Positions 1 to 8,702 of a stretch of 64,000 nucleotides of DNA are shown piece by piece. The notes below the pieces were generated by a model. That model did no database searches. It was not told where the DNA came from and saw nothing but the letters and a program-made list of their open reading frames with translations. The DNA is taken from positions 868,001 through 932,000 of the forward strand of contig JAHEWK010000007.1 of assembly GCA_020740775.1 (NCBI GenBank), given 5' to 3'. The stretch's first letter is position 1, and each line of letters begins with the position of its first letter. Origin of the DNA: Ilyonectria destructans (taxonomy: Eukaryota > Ascomycota > Sordariomycetes > Hypocreales > Nectriaceae). The position numbers and the translations under genes were made by a program.

Positions 1-283
1 TTGAAACATTTCTACATGATTTCGGGAAGCCTACGAAATGTATGTATCCTGTCGAGGTTTCTCAGTACTTCAAGGGAACAGGGGTCCGATGATTGAGCCA
101 ATGACGAGCGAGCTTGGGAAAATGTACACGCATCTTCAGGCAGCAAGAATGGTCGTTATCGACGGGGCCGATGTCAAAATTCCACCACCACACCATGCAA
201 CTTGCTATTATTGTGGCCATTACTTCTAGGCAATTTCTGTCCCCATTATAATCACAGAACTGTCATCAATATCTTTCGTCATC

Positions 284-850
284 ATGAGCATTGTTACGCC
301 AGGTTTACTCCGCATGCTCTACGATGAAGCGCACCGGGAAGTGATCGAGGGCCCCAATAACGAGGAGAACAAATCCTGGGAGTTCTGGCAGCAACTTGTA
401 ATCTCGGCCTTTCGCGAACTCAACAGGAGCTCGGTAATTGCTGGGTCTTCGTCTAGAACATCCATTCGACAGACTGAAATTGTGGTACGGCGATACGATG
501 AGGAGAATCACGGGTTTTTCTCTGCCATGTGCGTTCGTTGCCGTCGCCCTGATACCAGCCTCAGAAAGATTGAGCAAATGGCCCTCGACGCAGCGAGAAG
601 TCACATTGACAAAGAGAACCTGGAATGGATCTGGGCCATGACCACCTTCGGTGTCTCGTTCCGCGTGTGGTTCGTCGACAAGGACGCCGTCCGGCTGATT
701 CCGATGCACGGGACGGCCACTGACGGCGACGAGGGGCAATACATCGACGTGGCCTCGCCTGAAGCTAGCGTTATCTCCAATGTCGCTCAGCTTATTAGAG
801 AGGGGTTGCCACTTGCTGCAGCTTCTGTTCCCACCCCTGGGGCTGATTAG
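284..850 (+). CDS. hypothetical protein, 188 aa, single exon
   Basis: This is an ATG-started open frame of 188 codons. I do not recognise a family. The predicted protein looks soluble: there is no signal peptide or membrane segment. It has an amphipathic helical N-terminus (MSIVTPGLLRMLYDEA) and a central segment with alternating beta-like hydrophobics (EIVVRRYDEE, WAMTTFGVSFRVWFVD). The C-terminus is an Ala/Pro tail. Balanced codon use and an ATG preceded by a pyrimidine-rich leader suggest a real gene rather than a chance frame. A long frame on the opposite strand over the same bases is taken as its shadow. An upstream exon is possible because the 5' 280 bases were not resolved. Confidence 0.55.
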   Translation: MSIVTPGLLRMLYDEAHREVIEGPNNEENKSWEFWQQLVISAFRELNRSSVIAGSSSRTSIRQTEIVVRRYDEENHGFFSAMCVRCRRPDTSLRKIEQMALDAARSHIDKENLEWIWAMTTFGVSFRVWFVDKDAVRLIPMHGTATDGDEGQYIDVASPEASVISNVAQLIREGLPLAAASVPTPGAD

Positions 851-1824
851 GAGGAATGAGGTGCCGGGAGATGATGGCAAAAGCATGTATTGACATCTCA
901 GGTGCAGCGCTCCAGCGTAACCTAGTAGTTAGTATAATGTACGCAGAATACTTGGGACATAAATCTAGCGGATCCTCATGGCAGGGATGCAATGTCGGTT
1001 ACAATATGGCGATAGTAGAATGAAAGTTACATGGAACCAATATAGGGTTACCTATAGTTTAAATCTTTCTACAAAATTGGAGACCAGGTTCGGGTGCGAC
1101 TACTGCCACATAGCATAGAAATGGAACGATTTCTTGAGATATAACCATGCATTGGTCACATAATGCCTTTTATTTACTTACTCTATTCAAGCCATCTGTA
1201 ACTCGGTAACCCTCTGACCTAGCCCCACCTTGAAATCTCCTCCATTCTAACGCCACTATATGCATGTTTCACCTAATGTCTATACCAGGGTTCTATTTCC
1301 GGGGCTGCTGACTTGATCACATAGCCCGAGAGCTGACGGTCGGCAGGCCTATAAGTTGCGTGGAGCCTGGCATCCCTATCAGGGCGGAAACCCCAGAAAG
1401 GAAGAAGAAGAGCGCTGTGACAGAAGGCGCATGAGAACCGATCCTCGTGATTGATGACACTTTTGTCCGGATGAAGGTTGAGCATGAGGATGGGCTTGGG
1501 TGTCCAGTTGACAGCATTCTCTGGCTACACGGGAGCAAAACAACAGTCTGCCTCTGAGCAATATCACACCGGTAACTACGCTGGTAAGACGATTAAAATC
1601 GGCAGATGGAAAGTATAAGTGGAAGTGGGACCTGGGTAATACAGTCACGGTGAGAATGAACAATAAATCGAACCCAACACAAACCACGGTGCATTTCAAC
1701 GCCAAAATATGATGGCGAGCAACCTTCCATCCGGCATCACCATTCCACCCATTCCTTCATTCCACCCATCCCTTCATTCCACCCATCCGTCCATTCATTC
1801 ATTCATATAGTCTGGAGCCAAGGA
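851..1824. other. intergenic, no gene seen
   Basis: About 1 kb between the small unknown gene and the 3' end of the repeat-rich membrane gene. It has only short frames with no family resemblance. It contains the CATTCCACCC minisatellite listed separately. Confidence 0.6.
1738..1806. repeat. short tandem repeat, CCATTCCACCCATCCYTTCATT-type
   Basis: Roughly four head-to-tail copies of a 14-18 base unit built on ATTCCACCCATCC and TTCATTCCACCC. It degrades into CATT repeats (cattcattcattcat) just downstream of the stop of the minus-strand membrane gene. Confidence 0.8.
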
Positions 1825-2902
1825 CTAGGCCCACGCCCATCGCCAAAACGCGAACAAGGTGCACGACGTCCACACAGCCTTCACCCAGACACAGACTACC
1901 CGAAGGCCAAATTCGAACCAGAAAACCGGAAACATCACCACGCCGGCCACCAATGCCATCACAATAGATTGGCCTTGCTCCGTTCGCCATGCAATGACGG
2001 CCGCCATGGTCAAGACGACCGCCAAACCCAACCACCGGCCCATGCAATGACCCACGATCTGCTCCTAGCGTCGGTGGGCTGCGTCGCGGGGGACAGGACC
2101 GCCACGTGCGACAAAAAACAAGGCACTGGGCTGCCACGGCACCTCCCATGAGAGTGCTGGTTGCGAGGAGAGACTGGGACCATCGCCACCTGGCCACATG
2201 GGCCGGATTATCCGATTGAGTGGCATAAAGCCCAGCGAAATTGATGCCCATTAGGGCAAGAGCCAAACCTGCAAACGTGGGAGCATGCACCTCTAGGAGC
2301 GACGGCGACGGCGACGGGAGGGTGGGCGAAAGGCGAGACGGGCGGCGAGAAAGAGGTTGGGACTGGGACCGGGAGACGAGCTGGGAGACGCGTCGAGAGG
2401 GGGCCGGCGATGGCTGCGGCTGCACGCTTGAGGTCCGAGTCTGAGAGCCGGGGCGTGGGGGGGATGGAGCCGGGGACAGGACCGGAGACACAACCGGAGA
2501 CGGGGCCGGGGACACAACTGGAGACAGGATCGGAGTCGGGACTGGGGACGGGACCGGGGACACGCGCGCGGGGATGGTGGCGGAGATAGCGGCGGCAGAG
2601 TAGACAGACACACGGCCGGAGCCGGAGACAGAGACAGACCGGGAGGTGGGGCCGGAGCCGGAGCTAGAGCGAGAGCCAGAGCCAGGACCGACGGCAGAAC
2701 CGGGGACGGGGACAGAACCAGAGACGGAGACGGGGACGGAGCCGGAGACGGGGACGCGGCCAGAGACAGAACCAGAGACAGAGGGGGAGGCGACGGGGGG
2801 AAGAGTTGGGGTCGAAGCGCGGGAGCTTGCGCGGCTTCTCGACGAAACCGTCGACGAGGCGTATCCCGGGGTCGATCTTCTGGCGGGAGCGGGAGCGGCC
2901 AT
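1825..2902 (-). CDS. Ser/Pro/Val-repeat membrane protein, about 340 aa
   Basis: Unknown family. Proposed exons are 2902-2120 and 2064-1825, joined by a 55-nt intron that restores an open frame of 340 codons. The N-terminus starts at MAAPAPARRSTPG. About 180 residues follow of low-complexity SVSGSVPVPGS and SPAPSPVVSPVLSP repeats. Then come hydrophobic segments at roughly residues 215-235 (FAGLALALMGINFAG), 245-262, 268-285 (LGLAVVLTMAAVIAW) and 290-330 (SIVMALVAGVVMFPVFW). The picture is an extended Ser/Pro-rich, possibly glycosylated domain on a four-helix membrane anchor. The donor (GTTTTT) is weak, so a frameshift instead of an intron is possible. A diverged partial copy of the membrane part lies inverted at about 4.7-5.0 kb. 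The gene lies just downstream of the F-box gene on the same strand. Confidence 0.5.
2290..2830 (-). repeat. coding minisatellite, GGGACMGGARCC-type
   Basis: GC-rich, strongly purine/pyrimidine-skewed tandem hexa- to dodecamers (ggggacgggg, gagacagagac, ggagccggag on the + strand) that encode the Ser/Pro/Val repeats of the membrane protein. Copy boundaries are ragged and the units vary, as in a repeat array that expands and contracts by slippage. Confidence 0.75.
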
Positions 2903-2932
2903 TGTGTGTGCGTGTGTGTGTGTGTGCGTGTC
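2903..2932. repeat. (GT/CA)n microsatellite in the 5' leader
   Basis: An interrupted (GT)n tract (tgtgtgtgcgtgtgtgtgtg) sits directly in front of the ATG of the minus-strand repeat-rich membrane gene. Confidence 0.85.
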
Positions 2933-2957
2933 TATGGGTGGTTCGTCGCCGAGGCTG

Positions 2958-4115
2958 TCAAGAAGAAGTTGTCTCGAGCCGTCGAGGTGCCCCGAGCTGT
3001 CGAGTTTCCAGCACTCGGTCCCGTAGCAGAGGAACATATGGAAGGTACGGTCCCTCAAACTCTGTGTAGACGGTCCCAATAGAGCCATGACGACCGACAG
3101 GACTGCTGTCCCGGCCACGGCCCAGGTGCGACTTCCAAAAGGGATCGTCGAGTGCCTTCCCATATCCCAGATTCTTCCACGAAGTAAGAACCACTGCGAC
3201 AGACCCGTCCAGGAGATTCCGCTGGCCAACCGCCACGTCGGTATAGCACACTGGACAAGATTGGATGGACCTCAAATGGCTACCCACTGGATCTGAGCAG
3301 AACCGGCTTGGCGCTCGATACCAGCAGCTTTTTACGTGCGTCCAGAGGCACTGGTGTTTGGCCCAAGATGTGCCATCCGACTCGAAGATGAAGCCGTGCA
3401 CGTCATGCCACTTGAGATGTGCGCAGCAGTCTTCGAATCCCGGGCGTTTGCTCATCAACTGCCGCAGATGACTGACTCGGCGAAGCGACTGAGACCGCTC
3501 GACAAGGGGGTACAGCGCCATTTCGGTCTTGAGGAGAAATCGCCCGTCATCGATTCGAACCGAATATTTGGTGACAATTCTTACCCCCTTGGATCCATAG
3601 TCGTCAATCCTTTTGCCCACCATTCCTGGTCCGTAGCAAGCTAGCTGGTGTCGTCTGCTTCTGGTCACCGCAGCGATCACGTCAAAGTAAATCCAAGGGG
3701 GAAGATGAGGTGACGTGCTCTGTCGCTGTATCCCTTTATTTCCGTACTGGAAACAGGGGCGAGCCCCTTCTACCTCGCTCGGCGCCAACGTGCTCAGTCG
3801 CGGAAGATGAAAGATCCGGCAGACAGGGCATAAGATCTCCATCGGGCGAATGCCGTCCCTCTCGAGGCGATTAAGTAGCCGAAACCGCGCTGACTGTTCA
3901 AGACGAAGTGTATTTTTGCCGAGCACGCAGAGTAGCTGTCGACTAGCAAGGCATAACGCAGCGCGGTCGACACGGCCCAAGTAGAAGCTGATTTCGAGGA
4001 TGATTTCGGTTGGAATCCTGGGTAGCATCTCGTCTCCGTTGAATACAGGCCGTCTCTTTATTCGTAGCAGCTGGAAGAGCTTGAGAAGCTTGCAAACCAT
4101 TCGTGGCTGGGCCAT
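2958..4115 (-). CDS. F-box domain protein, 385 aa
   Basis: A single-exon frame. The N-terminal motif LPRIPTEIILEISFYLGRVDRAALCLASRQLL (about residues 31-62) has the pattern of a fungal F-box. F-box proteins bind Skp1 and recruit substrates to SCF ubiquitin ligases. The rest has the typical fungal layout: a cysteine pair CPVC around residue 96, a basic middle, and a late cysteine cluster (CCAHLKWHDVH, CPVCYTDV). It ends in a short segment resembling the LGxxxxPxDPxW-type C-terminus of these proteins (ALDDPFWKSHLGRGRD). No LRR or WD repeats are visible, so the substrate-binding mode is unknown. ATG 4115 is chosen because the F-box follows closely. An upstream exon is not excluded. Confidence 0.7.
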   Translation of the reverse strand: MAQPRMVCKLLKLFQLLRIKRRPVFNGDEMLPRIPTEIILEISFYLGRVDRAALCLASRQLLCVLGKNTLRLEQSARFRLLNRLERDGIRPMEILCPVCRIFHLPRLSTLAPSEVEGARPCFQYGNKGIQRQSTSPHLPPWIYFDVIAAVTRSRRHQLACYGPGMVGKRIDDYGSKGVRIVTKYSVRIDDGRFLLKTEMALYPLVERSQSLRRVSHLRQLMSKRPGFEDCCAHLKWHDVHGFIFESDGTSWAKHQCLWTHVKSCWYRAPSRFCSDPVGSHLRSIQSCPVCYTDVAVGQRNLLDGSVAVVLTSWKNLGYGKALDDPFWKSHLGRGRDSSPVGRHGSIGTVYTEFEGPYLPYVPLLRDRVLETRQLGAPRRLETTSS

Positions 4116-4349
4116 TCTTGGCTAAAATGTAGTATGTTGGCACAGAGATATCTCAGCAGCCGGATGAAATGGCTGGCTTCAGATGTATGCGCAGGATTCA
4201 GGTTGGTCAAATTCTCATGGTTGCTCGGAAAATATACTATTGTCTTGAATAAGGTTTCCAAGAGCAGACAACAAGGTAGGCAAAGAGAGTGTAATGAGAG
4301 GTACGAATTGAAAGTTTCGCCAGGCCAAACGGGTGCGGGAAGCACTTAC

Positions 4350-4622
4350 AGTCTGGAGCACCCGAATGGTTATTGCCTCCCGCAGTGAGGCCAACTCCTC
4401 AGAATGGACAACCGACCCATCAGTAGCACCGCTGGGATAGTCGGCCAGAAACTCGGCCGTGGAACGCCAGGTAATTCCCACAAGTACGTATGGCTCTAAA
4501 GGTCCTCCAGCGGCCAAGGCCAACCGGAGGTGTGTTGAGGCCGACAGAGGTAAGGCGGGTTCGTCCGCGGCGTGTAAGGTACCTGTGAAGTTCTGGCACC
4601 ACGCAGCGGTCTCACGAGGTTC
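4350..4622 (-). other. possible orphan exon, 91 codons, unassigned
   Basis: On the minus strand an open, gene-like segment starts after a TTTAG acceptor at 4623 and runs to a GTAAGT donor at 4349. It is consistent in composition (SLREAITIRVLQT at its end) but I recognise no family. I could not connect it to the F-box gene downstream or to a start codon upstream. It may be an internal exon of an undetected gene or a relict. Confidence 0.25.
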
Positions 4623-4699
4623 CTAAAGGCTGGGTCCAGAAACTAACACAAGATACAGAGAGTAATCTCATTCTGATCTCGTTCATGTGTCTGACCCAA

Positions 4700-4993
4700 T
4701 CCGCTTGTCCCGTCGCCACCGCGCCGCCGCCCTCCAGTGGTCTCTTCAGTTCCAGCCCGTCCAGCGTCTCTTCAGTCGCCTCCTCTAGATGAGGGTGGAT
4801 CACGGAATTATGCCACTGCCTTTACCGGTTTGGGCCTTGCCCGCATACGAGTCAACTTCCCGCCGCTTTACCCCACGCAGTCGGATGAACCAGATGCCGG
4901 ATGGAACTGGTCGAAATGCCATCTCATGGGATGTGCCCTGGGGGCTCGGTACCTCCTGTCCACTACTATCAGCGGAGTCCACAAGCGCTAGGA
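4700..4993 (+). pseudogene. decayed inverted partial copy of the repeat-rich membrane gene
   Basis: Read on the + strand, this stretch aligns with the membrane part of the minus-strand gene at 1825-2902. TFAGLALALMGINFAGLYATQSDNP becomes a diverged match around LYPTQSDEP, followed by the shared LMG core. The match is also clear at DNA level (tttgcaggtttggctcttgccc versus tttaccggtttgggccttgccc). The Ser/Pro repeats are reduced to a short serine-rich remnant and there is no intact start. A stop follows at 4991. It is a relict on the opposite strand, with the F-box gene between the two copies. Confidence 0.6.
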
Positions 4994-5875
4994 GGTTCAA
5001 TCCACGTGCTGGTGGTTATGCTCTTGAGTCTTGTTGAGTATTGTAAAAAGAGAAAATACCATATGTTAGGATAAAGGTAAAACTGGGATAGTGATGATCC
5101 GATGGTCTCGTTTAAATCTGGTTTTGTACAACTTAATAAGCTGTGTTGGGACGCCGCAAAAGTTGTAAATGGCCGAAATCCAAGAACTGATAAACCGCAG
5201 TACACTTGACTCCAGTCAGCCCCAAAGTATTAGCGCTAAACCTATCATTTATAATGCCTCTGGCCCCTAATATTTAGCACATTCAGCCCTTCATCCCCCA
5301 AGATATTCACTACCTAACCGTTAGGTTAGGACTCCAGTTACCATCAATTATTATCAGAAGACCACCTACATTTCTTTAGTACACTTGGCCTCTAGGTTTT
5401 CTCACCAGTACTGAGCTTGCTGGACTTGTCGGGCACATTTGTTGCCTTTGTGTTCGCTGATCTAATCAATAGCGAGCGGAGGGAGCCAGATCGATATAGA
5501 TTGGCCGTATTTCAGCCTGAGTCTGCTGCCCAATGTGATTTTGGCCTGTAAAGAAATTCACGGCATGTAAAAGGCGCTACATGTTGAACCCCATTTAAGG
5601 AAGGAACCTTTTGAACATTGAGTGATGGGTCAACGTTGGCTGATTTTTTTATGGCAAACTCATTTTCGTTTCTTAGTCATGCGAAGAAAGAAATGTATAA
5701 AATTCAGAAACTGCCTAGAACATATCTTAACTGCCTGGAACACTTCTCCACTCACATCCACGAGTCAGCACCGATAATGACAGAACAAGAAGCCAAAGTA
5801 GCAAATCAGGCAAAACCACTTTTAGCAAGCTGGACCAATTCACTGTCAGATATTTCCGCAGCAAAAGCCGGCGCA
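4994..5875. other. intergenic, no gene seen
   Basis: About 0.9 kb, AT-richer than its surroundings, between the relict and the 3' end of the C2H2 gene. No supported frame. Confidence 0.5.
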
Positions 5876-6585
5876 CTAGACGTAAAAGTCGGGGGAGATC
5901 TGGGTCTGAACCTGAAGTGGCGTATCGGAATGCTTCGATTGGTGATGTCTAACGAGATCTTTTTCTCTAAAGTAGCCCTTGGCGTCGATTCTGTCGCAAC
6001 CAGGGACCGAGCATGGAAAGTGAGACAGGTTGTGGACGGATCTCATGTGTTTGTGGTAGTCTGCGTTCTTGGCAAACGATCTCGTCTGTTCCTGGACCTC
6101 TTCAGGCAGGAGGAAGAAGTCATGTTCCCGGTAATGGGGGCATTCAAGGGCCGGGCAAGGCGGGACAAAGGTAAAGCCCGATCGGCGCCGTGGAGGCGTA
6201 ACGTGCAGAATCACTTCGTCCGGGTCGCATTTGTGGTATTCCACGAGGTGCTGTCGGAGGTGATCTGCGCGATAGAAGGCGCTTTGGCCCCGACGTTTGC
6301 TGCACAGTGGGCAATGATGATGGGGTTGTCCATTTTTGGCCTTCGAGTGTCGGGAAAGGTTGTCAGATCTGGCAAACCTTTGGCCACAAGTGCAGGCAAA
6401 GGGCTGGTGAAGGTATGACCCATGACGATCCAGAGCTGTCTTGGTGTGTAGGACTTCTCCACACAACATGCATTGGTGGCTGTCTCGACCAACAGGAGCG
6501 TGGGACTCCGTTCTGGTTCGCCTTGTCAATAATTAGTAAAAAAAAAATACCTGGGTTGGGCCTGATTGGCCTCGGGGCTCGGCAT
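5876..6585 (-). CDS. C2H2 zinc-finger protein, about 223 aa
   Basis: The main exon (6512-5876) carries several zinc-binding motifs in order. They are C-x2-C (CMLCGEVL) with H-x4-H (HGSYLH), CTCGQRFARSDNLSRH, and CPLCSKRRGQ...DHLRQH..YH. Two C-terminal units follow: CPALECPHY...HKHMRSVH and CSVPGCDR...DLVRHHQSKH. This is the pattern of fungal C2H2 proteins of DNA-binding type, acting in the nucleus. The reading frame has no ATG before the first finger, so I add a first exon from ATG 6585 to 6551. The join is a very short intron (38 nt, or 29 nt with an upstream AAG) with a GTATTT donor and an ACTAAT branch site, and both acceptors keep frame. The finger region is secure. The 5' end is less so. 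Confidence 0.65.
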
Positions 6586-8702
6586 AAGTTGGATGTTATT
6601 GTGGTGAGACACGGTGGCGTTGCGAGCTGTTTTCAAAGCGGTGATGGCGGCTGATTGGTTGTCGTCAGGTATGGTGCTGATGAAGCAGGCCGTCAGTGTG
6701 AGTGCATCTGAAGGGGGGACACGCTACTTTGGACTCTGCGTCTGGTGTCGCTCTCGCCGCTTTAACGAAACACACCACCATAATAGGGCGGACAACATGC
6801 AGCTGCAAGTATCACGTCTGAGCCTCCTTATAGGTGGCTCTGCGACCTAGCCCCTGTATCGGGACGTCCGCCCTATTTTGCTTATACAGCCTTGTTAGTT
6901 GGGCTGTCATCCATCTGCCAATCCGACAACAGCCCCGCGTTGCCTCGTTGCCTTCTTTTCACGCTTGCATGTCCAATCCAATTGTTCGCATGGGATGTAG
7001 CATTATGTCAGATGACGTTGCTTTTCTGTAGTTGTAGTTAGTGATTGCACCAAACACCACAGGCTAGGCGTGGGAAGCAGGTCTCAAATCACACGTTCTG
7101 ACTCAACTTTTAATCAGCACCAACAGCTATACCATTATATATAAGAGTGCGTTAATATTGTTCGACCGTTTTTCATCTGCGGAGTAGATTGAACCATAAA
7201 TAGTATCTAGCCCGATCTCCAGGCCCTAAATCTAAGATTAGAGACTCCCAAGAGAGTAACATTAACGAAGTCCTAAGATCTTCATCCCTAGGACCACGCA
7301 CGCAGCCCTCGAAGACAAAAATGACATTGATACAATGAAGCTTGTCACCTGGGAATCCCTCGCTGATTGCTGAAGAACCAATACACGTATTTGGCCAGCG
7401 CATCCTTATTTGAGATGTCATTATTGCTAGCATTGGTCTCCGGTCAACTTTCCAGTCGACAACGCCCGCGCGATCGACCTTATAGGACACCAAACCACTC
7501 ACTCGTACATCGAATCCACAGCCATACACTTTGTAAATGGTGGTACTTCCGTGTTAACGGCAATCTTTGGGGTAGGAGACCTAGTTCGAAACAGACTGGT
7601 AGTGACATATATCATCTTCGGGCGAGGTACTTAGCTTTTTAATCATGCCAGTAAAGCTCTTCTGATTTGCGGGAACTCGTTTCCAATGTCTTCAACGTAT
7701 AAGCTATGGAATCCAGGAGTCAGTTGTGGTGCGTCTCAGCGGACGACCATAGCCAGAGCAATAACGAGCGGAATAGCGCTGTCGTTAACGAGGGGTCCGG
7801 CTTCATTGGTTATACTATTGAATATATTTAGACTGCATGTCGGGTAGCTAAGCCATGGTCAATTGCCAAATTAAACCACCCACATCAGTTTTAGCGTTCA
7901 GTCTGGATCAACTCGTTGATCCCACACCCCAGTCAAAGACCCGCACGTGTAGGTCATTGATGAGACGCGGCGCCCACGGCATCTTGAATTATGAGACCAG
8001 AGGGTATTTCAAGTTACTGCATTCGATTCCTCCGACTCTGAGGTTTCTTTTATGTATTTTTCTTTTCTTTGTAATATGACATCCTGGACGTGGATCCAGG
8101 TATTCGAAGCCACGCTCGCAGGTTACAGATGGCAATTGGGACTACTCACGTCGATAAATTCTAAGAAGTCGGTAGCTAATTCACTGTTGTTTCATGTCAT
8201 TGAAAACACGGGCCACATCGGTCTTTGTGTATTTCATTTTCTCCAGATTGAATTGGCACACCCAAATTGATTCACTTTCTCCGACCGATAGATGAATAGA
8301 TGAACCGCCGACCGAAATGCCTCATGCAGCATACAGACGCACGATACGAATTCTTCCAACGACGTCCTTTACTTTCAATCCATTCCAATAGCAGTCCAGT
8401 AAGTAGCTGGCTCGTGGCTTCTTCGATCACTGTTATTTCGTCCTCTTCAGGCTAGCATCACCTTTCATGTGCTCCTATTTAGTTCCCGGCTTTCCCCCCA
8501 CTGCTCTTCCAGGTATGATGGAGTGCAGCTGCTGACTGCATCTAAACCGAATGACGAAACTAACGAATAGACATCTGCCACGAGATAAGACCCACCACAG
8601 TAAATACTTCCCGTATTCACGCATCATGTTTCCTTCCAATTTCTCCATCTTAGAACCTGCAAACCCCAAGATCATTTTCTGACCAACTTGAACAGCGACA
8701 CG
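6586..8702. other. intergenic, 2.1 kb, no supported gene
   Basis: Only short frames, none with recognisable domains. A minus-strand frame of 118 codons at 7173-7529 has no ATG of its own context and no family pattern. The right part is the presumed promoter of the HET gene. Confidence 0.5.

Noticed and set aside
305..886. 193-codon frame on the minus strand opposite the first gene
   Set aside because: It is the antisense shadow of 284-850, has no family pattern and contains no plausible start context.
5618..6418. 266-codon plus-strand frame
   Set aside because: It starts at TTG and runs antisense to a clear C2H2 zinc-finger gene.
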